Part shown: positions 43,805-52,410 of the stretch, piece by piece
Layout: each line of letters starts with the position of its first letter
Numbering within the stretch: the stretch's first letter is position 1
NCBI GenBank assembly: GCA_022825705.1
Contig: JAJDWH010000010.1
Location: forward strand, 1 to 64,000
Direction of reading: 5' to 3'
Length of the DNA: 64,000 bases
Origin: Alphaproteobacteria bacterium
Lineage (GTDB): Bacteria; Pseudomonadota; Alphaproteobacteria; TMED109
Made by a program: the position numbers and the translations under genes
Notes under the pieces: model-generated
The model's database searches: none
What the model was told of the DNA's origin: nothing
Seen by the model: the letters and a program-made list of their open reading frames with translations, nothing else

Positions 43805-44788
43805 GTGAAGTACCGTCGATTGGGCCGGACCGACTTGGAAGTTTCGGAGATCGTCTTCGGTGCCGGGTGGGTCGGCGGCGTCCTGATCCATCACGATGCG
43901 GACGTCGGGCGGGCGGCGCTGCGCCTCGCCCGGGAAGCCGGCGTCAACTGGATCGATACCGCCCCGTCCTACGGCGACGGGATCTCGGAGCGTGTCCTCG
44001 GCGAACTCCTGCCGGAGCTTGACTGGAGTCCGTATCTCTCGACCAAGTTCCATGTCGATCCGACCAGCGACCGGCCGGTATCCGAGCAGATCGAGGAGAG
44101 CGTCGAGAGGAGCCTCGCCCGTTTGAACCGGACCTCCGTCGACCTTCTGCAGCTGCACAACCCGCTCGGGACCGGAAGCGACGCGCGCTGCCTGGCTGTC
44201 GATCGCGTGCTCGAGCCCGGCGGCGTGGCGGATGCCCTCGATGACCTGAAGCGCCGGGGCGTGACCCGTTATGCCGGCTTCACGGCCAATGGCGACGCGG
44301 ACAGCCTGCAGCGCATCGTGACCAGTGCGCGGTTCGACACCGCGCAGGTCTACTACAACATGCTGAATCCCAGCGCGGGGCGGGCGGTGCCCGCCGGCTG
44401 GTCGGCGATCGATTTCGGCAACGTGATCGCCCATTGCGAAACGTGCGACGTCGGGGTGTTCGTCATCCGCGTGCTCGCGGCCGGCGTGCTGGCGACCGCC
44501 GCACGGACGGGACGGGAGATTCCGATGTACGCGAGCGCCGACATGGCCTCCGAGGAACTGCGGGCCCGCGCCGTCTGGGACGCCATCGACGGAGAGCCGG
44601 GCAGCCGGGCGCAGTCGGCGATCCGCTTCGTGCTCGACGACCGGCGCGTCCACGGTGTGCTGGTCGGTGCCAACCTGCCCGAGCACGTGAGCGAGGCGGC
44701 GGCGGCCGTGGACATGGCGCCGCTGCAGCCGGACACGGGCACAGCGCTCCACCGCCTGTACGCGAGCGACTTCGGGCAGCTCGACTGA
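43805..44788 (+). CDS. Aldo/keto reductase
   Basis: The 327-residue protein begins MKYRRLGRTDLEVSEIVFGA and has the AKR pattern: NWIDTAPSYGDGISERVLGE (Asp and Tyr of the catalytic tetrad), YLSTKFHVDP (Lys), VDLLQLHNPLG (His). It also has RRGVTRYAGFTANG. The fold reduces carbonyls with NADPH. It belongs to the AKR type with substrate often unknown (L-glyceraldehyde or galactose dehydrogenase-like). It has its own ribosome site and is not clearly in an operon; a role on 3-keto steroids would be possible but is not shown. Confidence 0.85.
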   Translation: MKYRRLGRTDLEVSEIVFGAGWVGGVLIHHDADVGRAALRLAREAGVNWIDTAPSYGDGISERVLGELLPELDWSPYLSTKFHVDPTSDRPVSEQIEESVERSLARLNRTSVDLLQLHNPLGTGSDARCLAVDRVLEPGGVADALDDLKRRGVTRYAGFTANGDADSLQRIVTSARFDTAQVYYNMLNPSAGRAVPAGWSAIDFGNVIAHCETCDVGVFVIRVLAAGVLATAARTGREIPMYASADMASEELRARAVWDAIDGEPGSRAQSAIRFVLDDRRVHGVLVGANLPEHVSEAAAAVDMAPLQPDTGTALHRLYASDFGQLD

Positions 44789-45253
44789 TCTTCGGAACGG
44801 TCGGGGCAAGGGCACGCAGCGCCGCTTCGCGCGCACGGTGACGCGACGGTTCCTGCGGTTCACCGGGGGACTGCCCGGTCTTGCCGACGTTGTCTCGCTG
44901 CCGGCGGGAATGCCGGCCGCGCCATCTCCCCGAACAGCCCCCGCCGCGCCGTCGTCGCGATCCCGGCCAGCTGGCGCCGACCGGCGCGTTGGATCTGGCA
45001 GCCGAACGTCCAGGCGGGCTCGGGCGGTCTACCCCACGGCCCGGCGGTCTCCGGACCGGCGCCCGCGCCGCCCTCCCGCCCGCGGCGGCGCGGCCAGGCA
45101 ATCAGCGAGCGGTAAGGTGACGCTTCGTTCGTCCGGAAACCGCTGAAAATTCTCGACGTCTGGCTGATCGCCCCTAGATACATGCGCACAGGACATGCAT
45201 GTCGTGTCAGGAGGAAACCATCTGGAACAGAAACGAGCGCGAGGAAACCAGCG
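44789..45253. other. Intergenic region before the LysR gene
   Basis: No gene recognised. LysR-type sites (T-N11-A) may be present but cannot be singled out by eye. Confidence 0.4.
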
Positions 45254-46207
45254 ATGTTCGAGAAACGTAGCGACCTGAACAAGCTTCTCGTCGTTGCTGA
45301 AACAGGTCAGATCCTTTCCGCAGCAGACAAACTAGCGATCACCCAGCCAGCCCTGTCACGTATCGTCAGCAAGCTCGAGGAACAGTTCAGGGGCCGGCTG
45401 TTCGAACGCATCCCAACGGGAGTCCGCCTCACCGAGCTCGGATCCATCGTGACCGAACTGGCCCGGGGCCTGCTGAGAGAAATCGAGGACGCGGAAGACA
45501 TCGTGTTCTCGATGGTGTCCGGGCGATCCGGCACGTACCGCGTCACGGCCGGGCCGGTGTGGATGCAGGCCATACTGCCGAGCGCGGTCGCCCGCTTCCA
45601 CGAGACCTTTCCCAGCGTTGAACTGAAGCTCCAGACCACCGCCTACAAGGAGGGGATCTGGTTGCTGACGAACGGCAAGACCGACATGCACTGCGGCGGA
45701 CTGGACACCAACGAGCCCCTCCCTCCGTATCTCGCCCGCGAGCACGTCCTGGACACGACGCTCGGCATCGTGGCTCACCGGGACCACCCGCTTCATGCGC
45801 GCAGGCCCACGTACGGTGATCTCGCCGACTACCCGTGGATCGATTTCGATGCGGTGCTGCGAGGGGAAGGTTCTGCGGCCAGGTCATTGCTGGCCGACCT
45901 TCTGAAACGACTTCACCGACGAACCGGCCGACACGTAAGGACGATCATCCGCACGAATTCCGTCGGCCTGTTCCTGATGGCCACCGGCCCCTACCTGTCC
46001 TACCTCTCATCCACGCTGATCGAGAACATTCCGGATTTCCAGCTCAAGCCCCTGCCGCTGAAACTGGGGACGCACCGCTATCGGGCGGGGATCGTGTCGC
46101 GACGTTCGACCGAGAGCCTTGAGCCGTTCAGATACCTGAAACAGATGATCCGCGAGGTGGCTCAGGGGCGGCGTCTCGGGCCACCCGGAATGGCGTCCGC
46201 AACCTGA
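45254..46207 (+). CDS. LysR-family transcriptional regulator
   Basis: The 317-residue protein has a winged helix-turn-helix (QILSAADKLAITQPALSRIV, SKLEEQFRGRLFER) at residues 18-54. It then has the linker helix and a periplasmic-binding-like effector domain (YRVTAGPVWMQAILPSAVAR, LGIVAHRDHPLHARRP). It probably controls the neighbouring dehydrogenase, SDR, aldolase and synthetase genes, since no catabolic genes lie upstream. The ATG at 45254 (MFEKRSDLN) follows GAGGAAA; a longer in-frame start lacks a good site. Confidence 0.9.
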   Translation: MFEKRSDLNKLLVVAETGQILSAADKLAITQPALSRIVSKLEEQFRGRLFERIPTGVRLTELGSIVTELARGLLREIEDAEDIVFSMVSGRSGTYRVTAGPVWMQAILPSAVARFHETFPSVELKLQTTAYKEGIWLLTNGKTDMHCGGLDTNEPLPPYLAREHVLDTTLGIVAHRDHPLHARRPTYGDLADYPWIDFDAVLRGEGSAARSLLADLLKRLHRRTGRHVRTIIRTNSVGLFLMATGPYLSYLSSTLIENIPDFQLKPLPLKLGTHRYRAGIVSRRSTESLEPFRYLKQMIREVAQGRRLGPPGMASAT

Positions 46208-46376
46208 CATGCCTCCGGGCAAGCCTCTCCAACCGGTGTGACCGGACCGGGTAACCAAGGGAGTTGCCGACCGTCCGACCAGGGGGGATGACGGCCACGC
46301 CACTCGTGTCGGTGCTGCCGGTGGCCCGGCCGTCCGGCCGCCGCCCGGCCTATCATGAAGCCTCCGAGACGGGCGG

Positions 46377-46736
46377 ATGATGATCTGGCTTCACTTGACG
46401 GCCGCCACGCTGGCGCTGGGGCTCGGGATTGCGAACCTGGCGCTGGCCAAGGGCACCCGGCGTCATCGCATCATCGGCTGGACGTGGCTCGTGACCATGT
46501 CCTTCGTGACGCTGTCCTCGTTTCCGATCCGCGAGTTAAACGAGGGCGCGTTTAGCTGGATCCACGGGCTCACGGTTTGGACGCTCTTCTGCATGGCGGT
46601 TGCAATCATCGCCATCCGCCGAGGCAGGGTACGAACCCACGCCAGCTTCATGATCGGCACGATGGTGGGGGTGATCGTCGCGGGCCTGTTCGCGCTCGCG
46701 CCAAGACGCTTCATCAGCAATCTTCTCGGCGCGTAA
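46377..46736 (+). CDS. DUF2306 family membrane protein
   Basis: The 119-residue product has four TM helices (MIWLHLTAATLALGLGIANL, IIGWTWLVTMSFVTLSS, IHGLTVWTLFCMAVAIIAI, FMIGTMVGVIVAGLFAL) and the conserved basic loops HRIIGW and RTHASFM of DUF2306. The function of the family is unknown; heme- or quinone-binding roles have been suggested for similar four-helix proteins, without proof here. It stands alone between LysR and the hydroxyacyl-CoA dehydrogenase gene. Confidence 0.75.
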   Translation: MMIWLHLTAATLALGLGIANLALAKGTRRHRIIGWTWLVTMSFVTLSSFPIRELNEGAFSWIHGLTVWTLFCMAVAIIAIRRGRVRTHASFMIGTMVGVIVAGLFALAPRRFISNLLGA

Positions 46737-46883
46737 TGCCGGCGCTTTCCGCCGGACCCTCGAGTGCCCCCCGTCTGGACGCGATGCCGACCTCATGCGC
46801 GCGTGTAGCGGGGCCGCACGCACTAACCTGTCGGCCGATATTCCGCTTCGGAACGGACCATTCTTCGCCGGGAGACCAGACCC

Positions 46884-47849
46884 ATGAACTTGCCCGAACC
46901 TTCGACAGTCCGTCGCGTTGGCATCATCGGAGCAGGCACGATCGGGGCGTCCTGGGCCGCCTATTTCCTCGCGCGCGGGCTGGAGGTCGACGCGTGGGAC
47001 CCGGCGCCCGATGCGGAAGAGAAGTTGCGGACGTTCGTGGACGGCGCCTGGCCGGTCCTCGAGAAACTCGATTGCGTGGTCGGCGGCGCTGACCCGGGCC
47101 GGGTCCGTTTCCACGCCGATCCCGCGGAGGCCGCAGCCGGGGCCGAGTTCGTGCAGGAGAGCGCGCCGGAACACCTTGATGTGAAGCAGTCGCTGTACGC
47201 CGAAGTGAACGCGGCGCTGTCGCAGGACGCCATCCTCGCGAGCTCGACCTCGGGTCTGCTCATGTCGGAAATGCAGGCGGGGTGTTCCAATGCCGCGCGC
47301 TTCGTGGTGGGGCATCCCTTCAACCCGCCCCATTTGATCCCTCTGGTGGAAGTCCTGGGCGGCGCCGAAACGGATCCTCGTGCGGTCGACTGGGCGATCG
47401 GCTTCTACAACGCTCTGGGGAAGAAGGCGATCCGGCTCAACCGGGAGGTGTCCGGGCACCTCGTGAACCGGTTGCAGGCCGCGCTCCTGCGCGAATGTGC
47501 GGACGCGGTGCTCACGGGGCTCGCGAGCGTGGAGGATGTGGACGTCGCCGTGAAATACGGCCCGGGCCTGCGCCTGGGCGTGATGGGGCCGTACGAAATC
47601 TGCCATCTCGCCGGCGGTGCTGGCGGCTACGCACACTTCCTCGACCATCTCGGCGACGCCCTCCGGGACTGGATGAACGATCTCGAGCCCCTGGATCTCA
47701 CGCCGGAGGTGCGCGACCGCCTCAAGGCATTGGTCGATACCGCGCTGGGAGGGCGTGACCTCGATTCGATCGCCAATGAGCGGGACGAATTGTTGTTGGC
47801 TACGCTGACCACGCTCGCGCAGGTACGGCGGGAAAAAGGATTGAACTGA
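46884..47849 (+). CDS. 3-hydroxyacyl-CoA dehydrogenase family / L-carnitine dehydrogenase-like enzyme
   Basis: The 321-residue protein has the N-terminal NAD-binding fold VGIIGAGTIGASWAAYFLAR (12-31), the segment FVQESAPEHLDVKQSLYAEV, ILASSTSGLLMSEMQ (Ser), FVVGHPFNPPHLIPLVEVLG (catalytic His) and the C-terminal dimer domain NRLQAALLRECADAV. Length and the HPFNPPHLIPLVE motif fit L-carnitine/lambda-crystallin-type dehydrogenases that act on free hydroxy acids or short hydroxyacyl-CoA. Twelve bases separate it from the SDR gene, suggesting an operon with it. Confidence 0.88.
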   Translation: MNLPEPSTVRRVGIIGAGTIGASWAAYFLARGLEVDAWDPAPDAEEKLRTFVDGAWPVLEKLDCVVGGADPGRVRFHADPAEAAAGAEFVQESAPEHLDVKQSLYAEVNAALSQDAILASSTSGLLMSEMQAGCSNAARFVVGHPFNPPHLIPLVEVLGGAETDPRAVDWAIGFYNALGKKAIRLNREVSGHLVNRLQAALLRECADAVLTGLASVEDVDVAVKYGPGLRLGVMGPYEICHLAGGAGGYAHFLDHLGDALRDWMNDLEPLDLTPEVRDRLKALVDTALGGRDLDSIANERDELLLATLTTLAQVRREKGLN

Positions 47850-47860
47850 GAGGGAAGGGG

Positions 47861-48727
47861 ATGTCGATGCCCGAGCGAGGTCGACTGGCCGGCAAGACGG
47901 CCGTGGTCACGGGAGCGGCGGGCGGGATCGGCCGCGAGTTGGTCCTGGCTCTGCTTCGGGAAGGGGCCTCGGTGGCGGCGCTCGACATCGATGATGGACG
48001 GCTGGCGGCCCTGGCCGACCAATGCGCGGAGCGCGAGCTGGCCACCCGGTTGTCGACGAGCCGCACCGATATTTCTCGTTACGAAGAGTGCGAGGAAGCA
48101 ATCGCGCACGCCCGCAGCCAGTTCGGCGGCCCGCACATCCTGATCAACAACGGCGCCATGGGCATGGGGGTGATCCGCCGCGATCACATGGTCGAGCTGA
48201 TCGGCATCCAGGAAATTACGCCGGGCATGTGGGACCAGTTCACCGCCACCAACTATTCGGGCGCGTGGTACATGACCAGGGCCGCGATCGACGGCATGCT
48301 GGCCAACGGCTGGGGCCGGATCGTGAACGTCACGACCAGCTTCTTCACGATGCTTCGGTCCAAGTTCCACCCCTACGGCCCGGCCAAGGCCGGCCTTGAG
48401 GCCATATCGGCGGGCCAAGCGGAAGAATTTGCCGGCACCGGCGTGACGGTCAACGTGGTCGTGCCCGGCGGCCCCACGGATACGCCGATGGTGCCCGAGG
48501 AATCAGGCTTCGACCGGGGCGCGCTGATCTCGCCGTCCGCCATGGTGCCGCCCATCGTCTGGCTTTGCTCGGAAGCCGGTGACGATGCCACCGGCCATCG
48601 CTACGTCGCTGCCGACTGGGATCCGGCGTGCGAGCCGGACGCTGCGGCGGCAGCCTGTCGGGCACCGATCGCGTGGCCGGACCTGGCGCACAATCCGGTC
48701 TGGCCCGGTGGTAAGCCGCAGGCATGA
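47861..48727 (+). CDS. Short-chain dehydrogenase/reductase
   Basis: The 288-residue classical SDR has TGAAGGIGREL (cofactor glycine motif near 18-26), DIDDGRL after beta-2 (Asp favours NAD), INNGAMGMG (NNGA variant of NNAG), a Thr/Ser in NVTTSFF and YGPAK (catalytic Tyr and Lys). GAGAGGGAAGGGG sits before the ATG. It follows the carnitine-dehydrogenase-like gene closely. The last 41 coding bases recur at 51471-51511 next to a leftover aldolase tail, pointing to a past rearrangement. The substrate is unknown. Confidence 0.9.
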   Translation: MSMPERGRLAGKTAVVTGAAGGIGRELVLALLREGASVAALDIDDGRLAALADQCAERELATRLSTSRTDISRYEECEEAIAHARSQFGGPHILINNGAMGMGVIRRDHMVELIGIQEITPGMWDQFTATNYSGAWYMTRAAIDGMLANGWGRIVNVTTSFFTMLRSKFHPYGPAKAGLEAISAGQAEEFAGTGVTVNVVVPGGPTDTPMVPEESGFDRGALISPSAMVPPIVWLCSEAGDDATGHRYVAADWDPACEPDAAAAACRAPIAWPDLAHNPVWPGGKPQA

Positions 48728-48954
48728 CGCTGACGCTTACGGTGATTAAGACGTTGCTCCATCAGGGCATGCGTCAGCAGGGAATCGGCAAGGCGGAGCT
48801 GGCGCGGCGGCTCGGTTGGCATTTACCGCAGGTCGACCGGGTCCTGGACGTGCGTCACAGCTCGCGTCTTGATCGAATGGATGCAGCGTTGCACGCGATC
48901 GGGTGCCATTTGGAAGGGAAAACGAGGAGTACTTCGACCGGCATACGGCGCTGA
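48724..48954 (+). pseudogene. HicB-type antitoxin remnant (C-terminal HTH only)
   Basis: The frame reads KAELARRLGWHLPQVDRVLD, then VRHSSRLDRMDAALHAIGCH, the C-terminal DNA-binding region of HicB antitoxins. The N-terminal RNase-H-like half is missing; translation would start at an ATG overlapping the SDR stop. There is no HicA toxin gene beside it. The short product might still bind DNA. Confidence 0.6.
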
Positions 48955-49118
48955 ATTGCAGGCACAGTCCGGGGGTGCTGGCCGCTCAGGGCCGAGATTT
49001 GGTGAAACAAATCGATGGCGCGCTCAAATGGTCGCACTTGTGTCCCGCCGCCTCGTTTCTCGGCCAGCGTGCCTCGGGATCCTGAGCGCGATGTGTTCCG
49101 GCCGGCTTCCAACCGGTG

Positions 49119-49220
49119 CTATCTGAAGAGTTCGTTGTGCATCGCGGTGCGGATGAATGCCACGGTGCCGCTGTGTCCGAGGCTGTCGTCGATGCGGTAG
49201 ACGAGGAGGAAAGCTCCTCC
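49119..49220 (-). pseudogene. C-terminal remnant of a RelE/YafQ-type toxin
   Basis: In a frame different from the preceding antitoxin, the minus strand reads FLLVYRIDDSLGHSGTVAFI, then RTAMHNELFR and TAG. L.Y.ID......FIR...H.ELF is the usual end of YafQ/RelE mRNA interferases. The first two thirds are deleted. Confidence 0.55.
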
Positions 49221-49474
49221 GACGTGGCAAACGAGGGTTCCCCCTCCTTAAGGAGGGCGTCGGCCTCGTCCATGGCGGCCTGCGTCTCCGCGTTCGGAAC
49301 CTTGAGTTCGAGCGGGAACGCTTGGTCAACCACGATCCGGTGAAATAGCAGACGGATGGCGTCGGATGCCGGCAGGCCCATGCTAGCGAGCGCCCGGCTC
49401 GCCTTCCGCTTCAGTTCGCTGTCCATGCGGACATGCAACATGGAGTTGTGCCTAGTCGTGGCCGTCTCCTGCAT
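49205..49474 (-). CDS. RelB/DinJ-family antitoxin, 3' end altered by deletion
   Basis: The protein begins MQETATTRHNSMLHVRMDSE and continues LKRKASRALASMGLPASDAI, RLLFHRIVVDQAFPLELKVP, the ribbon-helix-helix of DinJ-type antitoxins. Around 49205 it reaches ATSEEL, where the toxin remnant begins. The frame stays open to 48986, so the actual product would carry a foreign tail of about 70 residues. The DNA-binding part is intact; the toxin partner is not. Confidence 0.6.
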
Positions 49475-49860
49475 CGCATTCGAGAGAATTGCGGGCTTGC
49501 CCGGCCAGTCAACTGCATTTGGCCGCGGGCGGAGCGGACGCGCCGCTTGGGCAAGGTCTCTCGCGGAACAGCCCCTATTAGCGCTCCGGGAAGGCCGAGC
49601 GCACACTTACACGCTCGGCGGAGCGGAACGCGGCCTCGGTTTGGCGGATTGGGTTTGAGTGCAGCGCTAGGAAACAACCGCATCGTTGCCCGAGAACTTG
49701 ACGCGGAGCTGATCTATTTCGTCCGGACAGTCAAGGGTGCACCGGCTGGTTTCGGCTGCCTTAGAAGGGAAGGGCCGGGTCGACCGATAGGTGGCAGTTC
49801 CGCGAATTCCCGGACCGGACTGTCAGAGAAGGCGCGGCTCGGCCGGTGTTGTGGGCTATT
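49475..49860. other. Intergenic region, no gene recognised
   Basis: About 390 bases upstream of the 22-bp repeats. Nothing protein-like beyond chance frames; no element ends. Confidence 0.35.
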
Positions 49861-49948
49861 CTTTCAATTGGTCGGCCATGAACTTTCAATTAGACTGCCA
49901 TTGACTTTCAAATGGTCGGAACTCACCTTTCTAATGGTCAGCCCCTCT
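49861..49948 (+). repeat. Four tandem 22-bp repeats before the DUF4143 ATPase gene
   Basis: Units start at 49861, 49883, 49905 and 49927, each with CTTTC(A/T)A(A/T)T(G/A)G(T/A)C at its beginning and variable ends. The period is exactly 22 bases, two helical turns, so a protein could bind all four on one DNA face. The array ends nine bases before the chosen ATG (49958), so binding would block transcription or translation of the ATPase. Confidence 0.75.
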
Positions 49949-49957
49949 CGAGCACTC

Positions 49958-51178
49958 ATGTATCCTCGTTTTATTGAAAAACAAGTCCGCAATGCGTTGG
50001 ACGACACGCGTGTCGTGATGCTCTGCGGCCCCCGGCAAGCTGGAAAGACCACGCTGGCGCGGCAGGTTGCCGACGATGACCGTCCCTTCGTAACGTTGGA
50101 CGATCCGACCGTCTTGAGCGCCGCCTCGAGTGATCCGGTGGGCTTTCTGCGCGACCTGGACCGGGCAGTGATCGACGAGGTGCAGCGCGCTCCGAACTTG
50201 ATGTTGGCCATCAAACTTGCGGTTGACACACGCCCATTTCCGGGGCGGTTCCTGCTCATCGGCTCGGCAAATTTGATGGTTCTTCCACAAGTGTCGGATT
50301 CGCTCGCCGGACGCATGGCAATTCTTCGCCTGCTGCCGTTGGCGCAGGCGGAGATCCGTCGACGTGGTCCCACATTCCTGGACAGCGTGTTTGCAGGCGA
50401 ACTTCCGGAGGTAGGCACGCCGGTCGTGGGCGATCAGCTCTTGGAATTGGTCTTGGCGGGGGGATATCCGGAGGCCCTGACCCGCACGGGCAGGCGCCGT
50501 CGGCGGGAGTGGCACCTGGATTACGTCGAGGCGATCGTCCAACGCGACGTCCGCGACATCGCCCACGTCGGCCAATTGAACGAGATGCCCCGATTGCTGC
50601 GTGTGCTGGCCGAGCACGCCGGACAACTCGTGAACTACTCACGCATCGGGTCTTCGCTCAACATGAATCACGTGACGACACAAAAGTATGTCGGCGTATT
50701 CGAGAACTTGTATCTCGTTCAGACCCTGCGACCCTGGTACAGCAACACCCTGAAACGGCTGGTGAAGTCACCCAAGCTGCACTTTCTGGACGCCGGGCTG
50801 CTCGCTGCACTCAGGAATCTCTCTCCTGACCACCTTCGGAGAAACAGGGTGTCGTTCGGGCCGGTATTGGAATGCTTTGTGTTCGGAGAAATCCTCAAGC
50901 TTACGAGCTGGGCAAGCGACAGATACGCGTTTTCGCACTTCCGCGACAAGGAGCGCAACGAAGTCGACATTGTCATTGAAGACGGCGCCGGAAGGGTCGT
51001 GGGAATCGAGGTGAAGGCATCGGCCACCGCTGTCAGCAGAGATTTCTCAGGCCTTCGCCACCTTGCCGATGCGTGCGGCGAACAATTCGTGCAGGGGCTG
51101 GTGCTGTACGACCACGACGTCACTGTGCCATTCGGTGACAGGATGGCCGCTGTCCCCATCTCCGCACTTTGGAATTAG
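49958..51178 (+). CDS. ATP-binding protein of the AAA_14/DUF4143 family
   Basis: The 406-residue protein starts MYPRFIEKQVRNALDDTRVV and has Walker A GPRQAGKTT (24-32) and a Walker B-like RAVIDEVQRAP (69-79). The sensor region LLIGSANLMVLPQVSDSLAG follows, and the C-terminal DUF4143 nuclease-like fold has FRDKERNEVDIVIED and VGIEVKASATAVSRDFSGLR (D, E-x-K pattern of PD-(D/E)xK nucleases). These proteins are widespread in accessory regions and are often suspected of TA-like or defence roles. The four upstream 22-bp repeats suggest tight control. A second, broken copy exists at 25.7 kb. Confidence 0.88.
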   Translation: MYPRFIEKQVRNALDDTRVVMLCGPRQAGKTTLARQVADDDRPFVTLDDPTVLSAASSDPVGFLRDLDRAVIDEVQRAPNLMLAIKLAVDTRPFPGRFLLIGSANLMVLPQVSDSLAGRMAILRLLPLAQAEIRRRGPTFLDSVFAGELPEVGTPVVGDQLLELVLAGGYPEALTRTGRRRRREWHLDYVEAIVQRDVRDIAHVGQLNEMPRLLRVLAEHAGQLVNYSRIGSSLNMNHVTTQKYVGVFENLYLVQTLRPWYSNTLKRLVKSPKLHFLDAGLLAALRNLSPDHLRRNRVSFGPVLECFVFGEILKLTSWASDRYAFSHFRDKERNEVDIVIEDGAGRVVGIEVKASATAVSRDFSGLRHLADACGEQFVQGLVLYDHDVTVPFGDRMAAVPISALWN

Positions 51179-51299
51179 CGTCCGCACGCCCGAAGGGTGG
51201 TCGCAACACGGCGTGACGTCGAGCCGATATGCCGGAGTAAGTCAGGGAGCACTTGGTCAGGCGTCTTGAAGGTGACGGCCCATCGTCGATCACCGCGAT

Positions 51300-51511
51300 G
51301 CCGTCAGGGCGCAGGCCAGACCCAATGTGGAATGGCCAGGCGACAGTCCGCCAAATGCCGTTACGGGTTCAGAACGAGGCTGCGAGACGTCAGCGGTAGG
51401 CGTAGGCCGTCTGGTCGACTTCTGTTGCCGGCCCTCACTGCTGATAGCCGATTCCCGCCTGATCGCGCTCGCGCACAATCCGGTCTGGCCCGGTGGCAGG
51501 CCACAGGCATG
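51300..51511 (-). pseudogene. Rearrangement scar: aldolase-like 3' tail joined to SDR 3' tail
   Basis: Bases 51340-51470 are about 78 percent similar by eye to 52316-52449, which includes the end of the class II aldolase gene. The minus strand still encodes RDQAGIGYQQ and a stop, against LDQAGVDYQ in the real gene. Directly adjoining, 51471-51511 repeats the last 41 bases of the SDR gene (48686-48726; 38 of 41 identical). Nothing here is functional. Confidence 0.55.
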
Positions 51512-51746
51512 GCAGGGAAGCGTGAAGTGATCGAAGGCGAGGTCAGCGGGGCTCCCGGCTTCGAACTCTCGTCGGTTCATGGGGTTGTCGTCGAGTTGGA
51601 GAATCAAGTTGGGCTGTAGCCTGAACTTTGTTCTCCGGTCTCTGCTGGAACGTGGTCTTTACAGGTTCGCGTGGTCAACCGGAAATGTCCGCATGCGGAC
51701 ATGAAATCACGCGGGGATGCCGGCCAATCATGGAGGCTGGAACAGG

Positions 51747-51962
51747 TCAGCCGATCCGGGTGGACTGCAGAGGTAGCGACGTGGTTTCGAGCGTGGAGAG
51801 ATCCAATCGTTGCGATGCGTGGTCGATATCGAAGCCGACCACGTTGTCATCGACGTCCAGGTCGACGTTGAGGCCGTTCGAGACCTCGCGGGTCTTCACG
51901 CCTGATCCAGCCGAGAACTCGACGTACAGGCTGTCAGTATCCGGGTAGTAGTGCAGTTTCAT
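51747..51962 (-). CDS. DUF2283 family protein
   Basis: The 71-residue protein MKLHYYPDTDSLYVEFSAGS, then NGLNVDLDVDDNVVGFDIDH, is a clear DUF2283 member (Y.P.TD.LYV.F, then D.D....G..I). Such proteins are usually the second gene of a two-gene module with a small partner like the one encoded upstream, and are suspected antitoxins. It overlaps its partner by four bases. Confidence 0.82.
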   Translation of the reverse strand: MKLHYYPDTDSLYVEFSAGSGVKTREVSNGLNVDLDVDDNVVGFDIDHASQRLDLSTLETTSLPLQSTRIG

Positions 51963-52210
51963 GACTGGTCCCTCGTAAAGCCGCGATCGAAGAACGCGTT
52001 GTGCACGGTTTCGCCGTCAACCAGCGTCACCTCCCGGAGAATCCGGGCCGCTGTTTCGTCGCGGATCCGGACTTCGCCCCAGTAGCGCACCCTGCCGTCT
52101 GGCTGGACCTCGCGCCGCAATGGATTAGCGATCACGTCGCTGCACCACGGCAGGTGGATGTACGGACGCTTCCGTCGCACCTGCTCGTCAAAGTGGCGCG
52201 TAGTCTTCAT
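51959..52210 (-). CDS. Small DUF2283-partner protein, putative toxin (DUF4258-like)
   Basis: The 83-residue product MKTTRHFDEQVRRKRPYIHL, RYWGEVRIRDETAARILREV and VDGETVHNAFFDRGF has the layout of small RelE/BrnT-like proteins of the DUF4258 type: H near the start, then an R-rich beta-sheet with a late VHNAF..R. Pairing with DUF2283 is common; toxin function is inferred from that only. Confidence 0.65.
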   Translation of the reverse strand: MKTTRHFDEQVRRKRPYIHLPWCSDVIANPLRREVQPDGRVRYWGEVRIRDETAARILREVTLVDGETVHNAFFDRGFTRDQS

Positions 52211-52410
52211 GAATCCGAGGAATCCGCTTGGTCGAACATCCGGCAGGCAACGCCTCTCCCAAAGCCTCGCCGCTATCGAGGTTCAGGCTAGCCCGGGCAT
52301 CGGATGGCCGACCGGCGGTCCGCCGAAGGCGGCTACTGGTTCAAAACGAGGCCGCGAAAGATCTGCGGATCGCGGAGGGCTGCCCAGTCGACTTCTGCTG
52401 CCCGCCCTCA

